From Physocladia obscura (taxonomy: Eukaryota; Chytridiomycota; Chytridiomycetes; Chytridiales; Chytriomycetaceae), in contig JADGJH010000033.1 of assembly GCA_027596945.1 (NCBI GenBank), positions 1 to 39,443 of the forward strand: a DNA stretch of 39,443 nucleotides, read 5' to 3'. The stretch's first letter is position 1; every line of letters starts with the position of its first letter. Position numbers and translations under genes: made by a program. Positions 1 through 9,857 of the stretch are shown here, one piece after another. Under the pieces are notes generated by a model that searched no databases, was not told where the DNA came from, and saw nothing but the letters and a program-made list of their open reading frames with translations.

Positions 1-158
1 ACCATAATCCGGCATACGACATGCGCGCTAGTCTGGTGGGCTGGGTTTTTTTTATAATATAAACAAAAAAAAAGGACCAAAAAAAAAAAAAAAGAAAAAA
101 TGTATCAGAGAATCTTCAATAATGCATCTTCAAAAAGAACAGATGAGAAAAAAATAAA

Positions 159-967
159 TTAATAGACACGAATTTCAAAGGAACGCACCTCGTCCCAAAA
201 ATCTTGGTCGTCTTCATCTTTTCCAGGTTCTCCACGCAAAGAAGCCCTGAGAGACGCATCGAACTTTGCCCCGTCAATTCCTTTTCCGTATTTTGTTGCC
301 GGTTGTTTTGCAGACACGACGGCCCCAAGTCCAGTTGATTCTGCAGATGGAACACCGCATTTTACGCACAAACGTGATCCAGCCTTTTCCATAAGCGGTG
401 TCACATGGCATGTAGAACACACGTCTGCAAGCTGTTACATTACATTTACATTTTGAATAAAGAGGAATAATACGAGAACAATTTGAAATTGGGCAAAATG
501 ATTGTACCATTGTCCACCCTGACAGAAGCTTTTCCCCTAACAGTTTCGACGCTCGGTCTGAGTCTGAGCGAGCAGTAGACGCAGGCATTGGTCTTTCTTC
601 ACTTTCATCACAGTCGTCGTCGGAGCTAATACTATTGTTGCCGTAAGTGTTGATGCTGTGATCGCCAGTGGTTGTGATGTTTTCATCGGTGTGTGGCGTG
701 TTGTCCACAGTATCGGCAGGAATGGGGTTCTTTGGATCGTCACAAAGACAGCAGAATTGAACTTTGGAGGAATCTTTGGTGCGAAATGTTGGCATATTGC
801 AGCCTGGATTACGGCATGGTGTGTCTGTGAGAACCTGTGGGTCACATTATTGTTGTGTTAGTTCATATTTCAGCTGGAATTTCGAAACAGTTATGGTTCC
901 CAACCCATCCACTCAGCATATAAGTTCCCATGCGTTCAACTCCAATGTCTCTTCTTGTCTTCGTCAT
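159..967 (-). CDS. Protein with two p27/ZNRD2-type (SSSCA1 family) zinc ribbons
   Basis: Three exons (967-905, 834-508, 431-159) splice in frame to 220 aa. The protein carries two copies of the autoantigen-p27/SSSCA1 zinc-ribbon pattern, a glycine-tryptophan lead-in followed by paired cysteines. Copy 1 runs MLSGWVLTDTPC with C28, C33, C49 and C52. Copy 2 is KLLSGWTMLADVC with C135, C138, C152 and C155. The intron choices come from this family pattern: TGG|GTTGGG to ACAG|GTTCTC rebuilds GWVLTD, and ATG|GTACAA to AACAG|CTTGCA rebuilds GWTMLADVC. A serine- and aspartate-rich linker joins the two ribbons, and the C-terminal tail is acidic. Family members are small zinc-binding proteins; human ZNRD2 has a single ribbon and a poorly defined role. 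The exact function is unknown. The start Met lies 60 nt past the stop of the upstream gene on the same strand. Confidence 0.8.
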
Positions 968-1027
968 TTTTACTTGGTGCGTGTTTGAATTTGAATGTAA
1001 TTTTTTTCTTTTTTTGTTATCATTATT

Positions 1028-3169
1028 TTAAAACTTGATTCCTGCGACACTCGGGGGCAGACCATAATATTCAGAAATTACAGCATCCAAAACATCCCTC
1101 AATCTCTCCACACTCATTCCTTGCACCTGCACTCCCCATTCGTCTGCACTTTCACGCGTACGTAGCATCACCAAATAATTATCCTCTGGTGCAGATCTTC
1201 CAAGATCTCCCAGTCCACTGTACAAATATCCGCGTACGCTTTTGAATTTCCGCGCGCGATTTACTCCACCATCAAGTTTCACGTATTTACGATGCCGCAA
1301 GAACAACGTCCCGCTTGGTGTTTCTTCACCCTTAATCTCAATTGCAACAACATCCGCAAAATGAATGGTACGATATTGCACAGGATAAGTCAAAGGAATC
1401 GCTACAAGTTTATCTTTGTATAGCCGCAAACGGACACGAGGGGCGAACAACGGTGGGAGCGCGAGCTTTATCAGAACAACTATCAAAAGGAAGCTGGATA
1501 TTGGAAGCGGATACTCGGGTACCCATGGTCGTGTTGTTGGCGGTGGTCGCTGTGGAAAGTGACGCGGCGTTGCCCCATGTTTTGTGCCCTGGAATGAAAT
1601 CGAAGAGTCAATTGCACCTTTCGCTTTTGTCAAATTTGTTGCAGGATCAACAATTTGATTGTCGCTTTCAATTTGAGGTAAGGTTTCCGACGCTGTGTAA
1701 TTGTCGGGAATAAACCCAAGATCGACGACAAGAATTAAATTTGGATTATTGGTGCTGCCAGATTGAATTCTAGACTTCAGAGAATAAACAGCCTGAATGG
1801 AGAGAATATCAAGTAAGGCGCACAAGAAAAACACGGCAATAAACAACCGGCGAGTCATTTTTCGTTGAAAATCGCGTTTCTCACGGAGTTGATCTCCAAT
1901 TGCAATTTGAGATTCGTTTGGATCTTTGATAGGAAATAGAGCAATCGGTTTTTCTGCTTTTGGAACCTCCATAGCAATTGAGATTGCTTCTGTATTGGCA
2001 GTGGCTGTCTCAGATGACATTGTGTATTCCTGCAAAAGTCGCGTTGCTTCCAATTTTGCATCGAATTGTTCGGCAAGGCTAAGTGCAGCTGGATCTAAAT
2101 CAGGATTATCCACAAGCGTATCCCAAGTGTCGTTGCTCTCAGTCTCCTCAGGATCTGGATAACGCTTTACAAATCTAATTCGGCCGTTTGGAGACCAATG
2201 CAATGAATATCGATGTCTCAATGCAGACGCGGCCAGGCCAGCGAGAAAAAGAAACACAAAAGACCATGGGAACGCAAAAAAGTAATCGGGAGGCATGAAA
2301 ACAATTGGATAATTGACTCCTCGCATTGCATGAAGCCAATCATGATCTGTGGAATTTTCAGCATTTGCAACTTTGCGAGCATCTTCGACGCGTTTGAGAA
2401 TGTTTTTTGCAAGCTGATTTGTGTTATTGGGTTTCACATGTTTGATAAATTGGATGTGGAATAAACAAAGGAAAAACCTGAGCAGGCACAATAGCTTCAG
2501 CATGATGTTGAGCGTACGCAAGTGAATGAGCTGCGTCAATGTGGTGATTAAATGTTACAGCAGCATCGTGAATAGCCAGAATATCCTGTGGACCATTAGT
2601 CAGCATTGGTATAACATAGTGATAGCTAAATCACAGTCGTAACAAATAGGAAGAAGACAAATGGAGGGAGAGAAAAAAAAACAATTGGAGTGACTAGCAG
2701 CAGATATGGTGTAATACCTTGATGACCCACCGCAAGAGCAAGAATGCTGCAGCGCCAGCAACAACGTAACGAACAAGACCACGACGTCGACTGCTTTGCA
2801 CAACTCCCCACACAGCCAGACACAACACAACACCCCACGGCTCAAACAGCTCTGCAGTTGTTGCTGTTTCGACGTGGAATGTTTTGAGCCGCCATCTATA
2901 CAAGAACAAGTCGTGTTGGTTGTGATATATCAATATTCTATCTGCTCCACCTATCATCTCTTCTCATCTCCCATTTTATCTCATCATCATCATCATCAAA
3001 CCATTGAACTCCATGGACCAAGATTTTCACATTACCTCAAGTATAGTTGGTACCGCGTTACTGGACCGCCAAGCATCACAACACATATTTGCCAGACATC
3101 TCGTAGTCCCAATAATCCAAGCACAATACCTGCAGCGATAATTCCAATTCGTTGATGGAACTGATCCAT
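1028..3169 (-). CDS. Unrecognised multi-pass membrane protein with possible C-terminal PH-like domain
   Basis: Four exons (3169-3036, 2895-2718, 2585-2478, 2413-1028) join in phase to about 601 aa. I do not recognise the family. Hydrophobic segments are seen near residues 7-32, a pair around 60-100, 184-205, 329-351 and 444-463. Between them lie an acidic, Glu/Asp-rich region (about 225-310) and a polar Pro/Thr-rich stretch (about 360-440). After the last membrane segment, about 120 residues alternate beta-like hydrophobic and charged stretches (LRLYKDKLVAIPL, FADVVAIEIKGEE, YLVMLRTRESADEWG) and end in a helix (SVERLRDVLDAVISEYYG). That layout resembles a PH or bacterial-PH fold, which is inference. 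Every splice junction is GT-AG and keeps frame. The gene sits between the SNARE and zinc-ribbon genes with gaps of 78 and 60 nt. Confidence 0.75.
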
Positions 3170-3247
3170 TTATAATTGGTTTTCTTTATCAAAGAAAACT
3201 ACAATCTGAAAAATTTCATGTTCTTTTCCCTCTCCAGTGTGTAATCT

Positions 3248-4611
3248 TTATTTCAATCGAAAAAAGAGGTACAGACCAACTATTAAAAGTGTTGAAACAA
3301 TTATTGCTGCTCCAGTCCACCACCAACACGTTATGCGGGAACTACGCCGCTTCTCAACAGTCTTACCAACTTGCTGCAGTGCATTATCTATGCTAGCATC
3401 AGTGTGCTCTAGCGATGTCACAATCATGTCAAATTGCCCATCTTGCAACTGTTATGAGGTGGATTTTTTTTTGTTTTTGAGTTGCTGAAACATAAAAGAG
3501 ACAATTTCACCTCAACAATATGTCTCATTTCTGAAAACATATCAACAAGTTCGCTCATTCCGTTTTCCATATTTTTTAACTCGCGTTCCCTTTCAATTTC
3601 AAGTTCCAGCTCCGTCCTGGCCTTGACCATCGATTCAAGCCGTCCATCAACTCCTACGATAATCCATCCAGCATTACTTTCACCAGCGTCATTATTTTCA
3701 AAAGTTCGTAGCTGCCCACGTTGTTGCATCTCCACAATTTCCTTGAAAACTGCTGCACAATCCCCAAAATCTCGCGCAAGCTTCCGACGATGAAACTGAA
3801 CAAGGATTGCAACTCCGCTAGTAGCACTCCAACTACCAAGTCCGTCACCAAGCCCGATAACACGCGCATTCACATCCCGCAAGGCACTGCGAAGCACGGC
3901 AATTTTTTCGGCGATCACAGCCTGTGCAATCTGTGCTGTTGTGTCGTCGTTGTCATCATATAACGTTTCGTTTTTTGCAATATTCCACATTCCGTGAGTT
4001 TTCGTGTCACAATCGTGTTTGCTACTGCCACCGCAGCCCTTGGTATTTCGGAATTGGTGCGGTGAGTCCGCGAATTCAGCGATACTGTTTTTCAAACGAG
4101 AAGTCTGGATTCGAATAGCATAGAGAGACTCGCGAATCTCGTCGACACGCGTGAGAACTGCATCTGTTGAAAGTGTTGCGGATGCTGTTATTGTTTGATT
4201 CTGACGCGCCGTTGATTTTACTGAAAATTGAGGGGATAATTGAAGCTCTTGCGATGGAAAAGTTGGTATGGTGGTTTCTGCTGCAAGCGCAACATTTTTC
4301 ACGACCGTGCGTTCGTTTGAATCTTCCAACAACAAGATTGCTGAAAACTTGTTGTTTTTTTCTGTCCCATTTCTTTTTGATGTTGATGGTGTTTGAGTCT
4401 GTTTTTGCTGGCCACATTCGAGTTCTTTATTTCTATGGCCAATTTTGTTTTTGATGCTTTTCTGATCTTGCCTCTCTTGATGCTGCTCTTGAGAATTCTC
4501 CAAGAATATGATTTCATTTGAAGAGAAAGATTCAAATTTACAGTCAGGAGGGAATTGATCTCGACTTTGTGGTGCAGAACTTTCCTGAAGTTCATTGATT
4601 CGGTCACGCAT
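3248..4611 (-). CDS. Syntaxin-like Qa-SNARE
   Basis: Two exons (4611-3511, 3448-3248) give 433 aa. The protein opens with MRDRINELQ, the typical start of plasma-membrane-type syntaxins. Helical segments matching an Habc bundle follow (LTRVDEIRESLYAIRI; QFHRRKLARDFGDCAAVFKEI), then the SNARE motif and a C-terminal anchor. The 62-nt intron cuts exactly inside the SNARE motif: EMRHIVE joins LQDGQFDMI, placing the zero-layer glutamine at residue 369. A basic patch (EKRRSSR) precedes one membrane helix at about 408-430 and a short tail, as expected of a tail-anchored t-SNARE in secretory-vesicle fusion. It is longer than usual (syntaxins are around 300 aa) because of a Gln/Ser/Asn-rich insertion at about residues 20-120 and a loop near 190-230. 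ATG was preferred to the in-frame TTG just upstream. An AATAAA hexamer overlaps the stop codon. Confidence 0.88.
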
Positions 4612-4658
4612 CAAAACAAATTTTTTTTTTTCTACTTTTGTTTTATTTTTGAAGACAC

Positions 4659-6033
4659 CTATATTGGACGTAACACTGGTTCAAACGACACTGCTGAAAT
4701 ATCCTTTCGTCCAAGATTGCCTAGATCCCAGTTTTCTTCCACGGTTTTCAAGATGCTATAGTGGTCAAATTTTGTCTTGTCTATGTAGCCCTTTTCCGCT
4801 GAAGGCTTGGTGAACACTGAAGCCAATAGCGACACAAGCTGGGTTGTTCCTGAGTCCTTTGCCGTGACTTCTCCTGCAGTAGGTGGTAACAGTTCTCCAA
4901 GAAATGAGTCATCGGCGGATGCTGTGGATTGGCGATGTCTAGGTTGGAGTAGCGGGGTGTCAAATGATTCACTGGGAGGTCCTCCTCGATAAGATTTCAC
5001 CGAATTGCCTAAAAAGGTTAAGAATTATTGAAGTAGCCGTTATTCTCAAATTTATTGTTAATTATTTAATTACCTAAAAGCCATGTTGCAATTCGATTCT
5101 TTCCAACCCAAAATGCAGTTTCATCGAAGGTCAAAACAAATAATGACTTCCTTGAGGTGAAGTGAGGATGTGTCAGAAGAGGTATTAGAAATTCGGTAAT
5201 GTAATGCCCCGCATAGGCAATATTGGTATCATGCGCGTTGTTATCTTGGTTTGGTGTGTAGTAGATATACTGAGGTAAATTTCCAGCTTCAAGATCTTTT
5301 TGAAACGCTTCTCCGGATTTAATCTGTATTTATTTTCGTACATGTTATAATCCTTAAATCAAAACGCAAAATTACCTTTTTTGCCCGCTCAGGAGAGTTT
5401 TGAACAGAAGCTATAGAAACTAACGGGGTATGTCTACGAACGTATTTGCCATTGGGGCTATATTCTTTAAGAAACGGTTTCTCGCCTATCCAGTTATCAG
5501 GATACTCTTCCTGGATATCAAGCAGGAATGAGTCATATGAAGGAAGAAGGTGTCACTACATACATTATAAGAAGCCCACGAAATGCCTTTTTTCTCCAGC
5601 AAGTCAACAATACACGAAGCAGCAATTGTGGAAATTTCATCAGAGTTAAGAATGGTATCACCGACAACTTGAGCAATGTAGTTTGGTTGAGATGGATGGG
5701 CTAGGGCACGATAGTTTGTCAGCAATGTCGCATTGTGTGGTGCAAAGTTCAGAGTGGAAAAAGGCTGTGTGGTGATGGCATCAGTATAGTCCACATTCTC
5801 AAGATTGATAATCTGTTTTCGTTTGGCAGTTATGGTTGTGGGTCTGCGTGTGAGCAAAAATTGTCGAATAAAGATGGCAGCGAACAGTTGTTCACACGGT
5901 TAGCAGTGGTTTAACTTGCCATTATTGTGTCGAACCATTTAGCTGCCGACGGATTCGCCAGCTGCATTGGCGGCTTCTCTTCTTCCAATGCTTCTGTTGT
6001 TGTCGCTTCAAAACCTGTTTTGGTTGGCGGCAT
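4659..6033 (-). CDS. PF04185-type phosphoesterase (acid phosphatase/phospholipase C-like)
   Basis: Five exons (6033-5920, 5812-5564, 5510-5376, 5323-5074, 5008-4659) give 365 aa. Conserved blocks of the fungal acid-phosphatase/phosphoesterase family appear in order: IINLENVDY with the catalytic Glu, THE AHPSQPNY block, IVDLLEKKGISWASYNEEYP, YYTPNQDNNAHDT with metal-binding Asp/His, LFVLTFDE, NRIATWLLG and HYSILKTVEENW. The family hydrolyses phosphomonoesters or phospholipid head groups. Intron 1 uses a GC donor (GCAAGT). Two oddities stand out. There is no evident signal peptide after the first ATG, although many relatives are secreted. Also, about 70 Ser/Pro/Thr-rich residues separate WLLG from FDHYSIL, where relatives have a short loop. 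An AG acceptor-like site just before the ATG leaves room for an upstream exon. The stop lies 47 nt before the SNARE start, and that gap contains AATAAA. Confidence 0.82.
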
Positions 6034-6340
6034 TTTCAATTTTCTGTTGGAAATCAAAACGAGGCACGCACGTCTGTAAGTGCCAGTATTGCACAAACAC
6101 GCATTCACTTTCCCAAATGCATAAACATGGCAAAACCAAATATAAAAGTAAATTGAATAAAGAAAGAAACTTCCAAAGTAGCAAAATATTTTTTAATGCA
6201 AGGAGTAAGGTCAGATGGATGTTGATACGCAAGCAGAGGAAGGGAAGGAAAACGAAAGGAAAGTTTGAAACTTATCACTGGAAGTCAAGTTCAAATCTTT
6301 TTTGCCAAGACTAGGAAGTTTCAGAAAAAGTGGAAATTGG
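6034..6340. promoter_or_regulatory. Divergent intergenic spacer (phosphoesterase / CSC1 channel)
   Basis: These 307 bp separate the divergent start codons of the phosphoesterase and channel genes, so both promoters probably lie here. It is the only divergent spacer among the annotated genes. I cannot identify a TATA box or factor sites with confidence. Confidence 0.45.
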
Positions 6341-9300
6341 ATGACGGTTGTCAGCGAAGACTTTTCGATTTTAGGAGTGCTGACTGCATTTGCCCTGCAG
6401 CTAGCGATAGCACTGGGTATAATATTCTCCCGCATGCCTTTTCTTTTACTCTTCCACTCGCCATATCCAATTTGAACTGGTTAAATTAAGCATCTGCTAA
6501 TTCGCCAATCAAACCATCCATCTCCTATTTCTATTATTGTTTTCTTACGACGTCTGAAAAGAGAAATAGTAACAACAAATGCAAAATACTTATAACTCAG
6601 CAGAAATATTCTTATGATTCAAATTATATTCCAATATTCAATATCCTAATTATTTATATTCATATATCAGGTTGCATTGCCGGATTCTCGATTCTCCGCC
6701 CTGTCAACAAAATAATCTACCAACCTAAGTTGAAGTTTGCTGAAAAAGACGATGGGTAAGCAGTGATCAGAATTCGCAGCAACTAATTTCTTCAAATGAT
6801 CTTTAAATACCAGAAGCAAACGCCCACCAGCCCTCAAATCCTACCCAACTGCCTGGATAAAGCCTATCGCTTACGAGGATACTACAAAAAATTTTGATAA
6901 GCTTGGTTTTGACTCGGTCATCTTCCTCAAATTCGTGAAATTCTGTTTCATTCTGTTTCTGATCATGAGTGTGTTTGGTGGGTCTGTTTTTTTTTTTTTG
7001 TGTGTGTGTACTGAAAATCATGATTAGGGATTCCATATATGGGAATCAATGCCAACTTCGAGCGGATTGTGGGCCAGCAAGTTGACACTGGTACCAACTT
7101 CACAGGAACGGAAATCGATAATTCCAACTTGACTGTTATTTTTGACTCATCTTTGAATGTTTTGTCTATCAACCAAATCGATGTTTCAAGCCCATGGTAT
7201 TGGCTACCAACAGGCTTAACCTGGCTTTTTTCTCTTTTCGTTTATTGTAAGTCATATTTGCGCAAAAAAAATTTCCCAATTGGTCAAGCTAAAGTAATTT
7301 CATTTTCGTTTACAGTCATGCTTTACAGATTATATTACAGTTATAGTATGTTCAGAAAGTTGTATTTTGAAAGTCCTATCTATCAAAAATCCATCGTAAA
7401 CAGGTTCGAATCATATTTTTAATTGATTTTATTTACAATCATTCATTATTTTGTTGCTTCTAGAACTGTCTTAATAACGGATTTACCGGAGCGTTTGCGT
7501 TCAGACGAAGCTTTATTACATTTTATGACATCTCGCCCAGAGCTTGGTCTTGTTCAACCGTCACACGCCATCATCAACAGGAATTTGCCCAATTTGTCGA
7601 AACTCATTGAGGAGCACGAAAAAACTACCAAAAAGCTTGAATTAATTTTGTCAAAGTATCTGGCCAATCCAGATAAACTTCCAGCAAAACGTCCAATCAT
7701 TGATATCGGATCAGATCCAATTGGCGGAATGACAGGAAAAGTCGATGCAATTGCGTTTTTAGGATCTCGATTGAACAATTTGGAAGAGCAAATTTATAGT
7801 ATTCGTGCCCAACCTCAATCGATGCACACAATCAATTCCAGCGGTTTTGTTTCCTACGACAATGTTGTTCATGCAAATGAAGCAGCTCAGAGCTTCGATG
7901 TAGTTAATGTTGTCAATTTCAACAAGAAGGGATGGAAAAACCTGGAATCTATGACCGTTAAACTTTCTCCAGATTTTGACGATATAATTTGGGAGAATGT
8001 TGGAATTATTGCATCGGAAAGATACACCCGTCGGTTGTTTGCTGCTGGTTTGACTGTCGGAATCAGTGTTTCATGGGTTTTGCTAGCTGGTCTGATTACT
8101 TCTCTCTCAAATCTTTCCAATGTGTTTTCTGGTGATGCAGCAGTTGTAGCTTGGCTTGCTGCCAATCCAAAGGCAAAGGCATTTCTGCAATCATATCTTG
8201 TTCCAGTGCTGACTGCGATTCTTAACTTTTTGCTCCCGATTGCTCTTCGGCACACAACAGTTCTACAAGGAGCCAAGTCTCGCGCTGGTGTTGAACGATC
8301 TGTTATTTACAAGCTATTTCTGTTCTACATGGTGCAGATTTTCCTGTTTGCTGCCGTTAGTGCGTTATGGACTGCTTTCAAGCAACCTGTGACTGCTGGC
8401 GATTCAATCACAGATGAATTCAAGTTTAAAATTACAGGAGCTATTACTGGACTTGCCAATGTTTGTAATTTTTTAAATATTTTCTATTAAGCGTATGTTC
8501 AGTTGGGTTCCTATTTTTTTATTTTTTGAAATTCAGAACTCAAACTTTTATATTGCTTTGCTGGCAACATATTACTCTGGCTATGGTATCGAGATTATTC
8601 AAGGAGTGCCCCTTGTGATGAAGTTCATCCGCCGCAAATTCACCACTTTTACTCCTCGTGAAGAGTTTGAGGCGAGAAAGCCACCGAACTTTGATTTCAC
8701 TCGTGTATGTTTCATTTCATATGTATATATTCTTTTGTTGCATATTTACATATCTATCTAGATTTACGGAACTTTGCTGATAGCATTCACAATTACCCTC
8801 ACATTTTCTGTTGTTGCACCAATTATTTTGCCATTTGCAACATTGTTCTTTTTTTTTGTATTTTTTTTTATTTATTACAAATTTTTTTTGAATTTTTTTT
8901 TTTTTTTTTTTTTTAATCTACTTAATTTTTTTATAGTACGTTTATGAAATTAGAAACGAGTCACACGGAAAACATTTCCTCAAAGTGTTTAATCTTGTAG
9001 TCTTTGCAACTGGATTCTACCAATTTCTCACATTTATTGTCATTTATGCGGCTAATAAGAGTGGTGCCAATAGCAACGCAAAACTGCTTCAATGGATGAT
9101 TGTTGTTCCACTTCCGTTCCTTACAATTGCCTTCTGGATTGTTTTCAAAGTCTGGGTCCTTCCTAGAGCAATCTATTGTACATCTACTCTCAGTGCAAAC
9201 AACCTGATCTACGGATCTCGCAGACTCACCAATAACGAAGATGCAGCAGCTGGAGCTGATCTCGAAGACCGCGTTATGAACCCTGCACTCGCCAAGCCAC

Positions 9301-9857
9301 TCATGAAAGTATGGGTTCCCCGAAAGAGCACGCACCTTCTGTCATCATTATACTCGCCAAAGTATGCTAACATTGAGGACTATGAGCTTCAACATCCGGA
9401 AATTCAAAACAGTACTGTGGCAAAAAATCGTAGTGCATGGTTGAAAGGGCTTCCCAGTCTACACACGAAGAAAAAGGAGTTGTCGAAATTGAAAGCGGCA
9501 AAAGAACAGGGCGAATTCAAGACCAACGCACATCCATTGCACCCTGTCGAAGATGACGAGGAAAACTCTAATGTAACTGGTGAGGAGGGCATTTCGTTGC
9601 ATGCGCTTACAGGAACGACTGGAGGAGGGGCGCTGGTAGCTGGTGGAATTTCCAGATACGGAACCGAGAAGGAGCAGGCAAGTGTTGCAGCTCTGGGAGA
9701 TCAAGAGGATTTGTTGCCTCCTGAAGAAATTGAGGCGTTGCGTTTACAAATACGCGAGGAGGAGAGAACGGCACAGAGTGCTGCAGACGCTTCGCCGGCG
9801 CCTCCAGCGCACAACCGTTATCCAGGTAACAGAGTTCGTGGAGCTTCAAGACACTAG
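6341..9857 (+). CDS. CSC1/OSCA-type (DUF221) calcium-permeable stress-gated cation channel
   Basis: Nine exons (6341-6416, 6671-6755, 6814-6977, 7028-7246, 7316-7403, 7464-8460, 8537-8704, 8762-8857, 8937-9857) give about 937 aa. Family landmarks in order are an N-terminal membrane helix followed by FSILRPVNKIIYQPK, the cytoplasmic-domain opener RTVLITDLPE, the large cytosolic domain, and the multi-helix core. The core includes IIWENVG, the YYSGYGIEIIQGVPL block, NFDFTR and YVYEIRNE. A charged cytosolic tail ends the protein. Known members are osmotically or mechanically gated plasma-membrane cation channels. The junction between exons 8 and 9 is suspect. The only GT donor, at 8858, deletes about ten residues of a core helix. 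Reading on to 8890 restores the family length in frame but meets no GT or GC, next to a 22-T run. Promoter probably shared with the divergent phosphoesterase. Confidence 0.9.

Noticed and set aside
431..460. A 19- or 25-nt intron in the zinc-ribbon gene
   Set aside because: Tiny GT-AG options keep frame, but the donor at 507 with the acceptor at 432 (76 nt) rebuilds the family motif GWTMLADVC, and other introns here are 46 nt or longer.
7400..7415. GGTTCGAAT resembling a tRNA T-loop
   Set aside because: It lies at the start of a CSC1 intron with no cloverleaf around it.
7887..8276. 129-codon antisense ORF inside the CSC1 gene
   Set aside because: It is the complement of the large conserved channel exon and has no features of its own.
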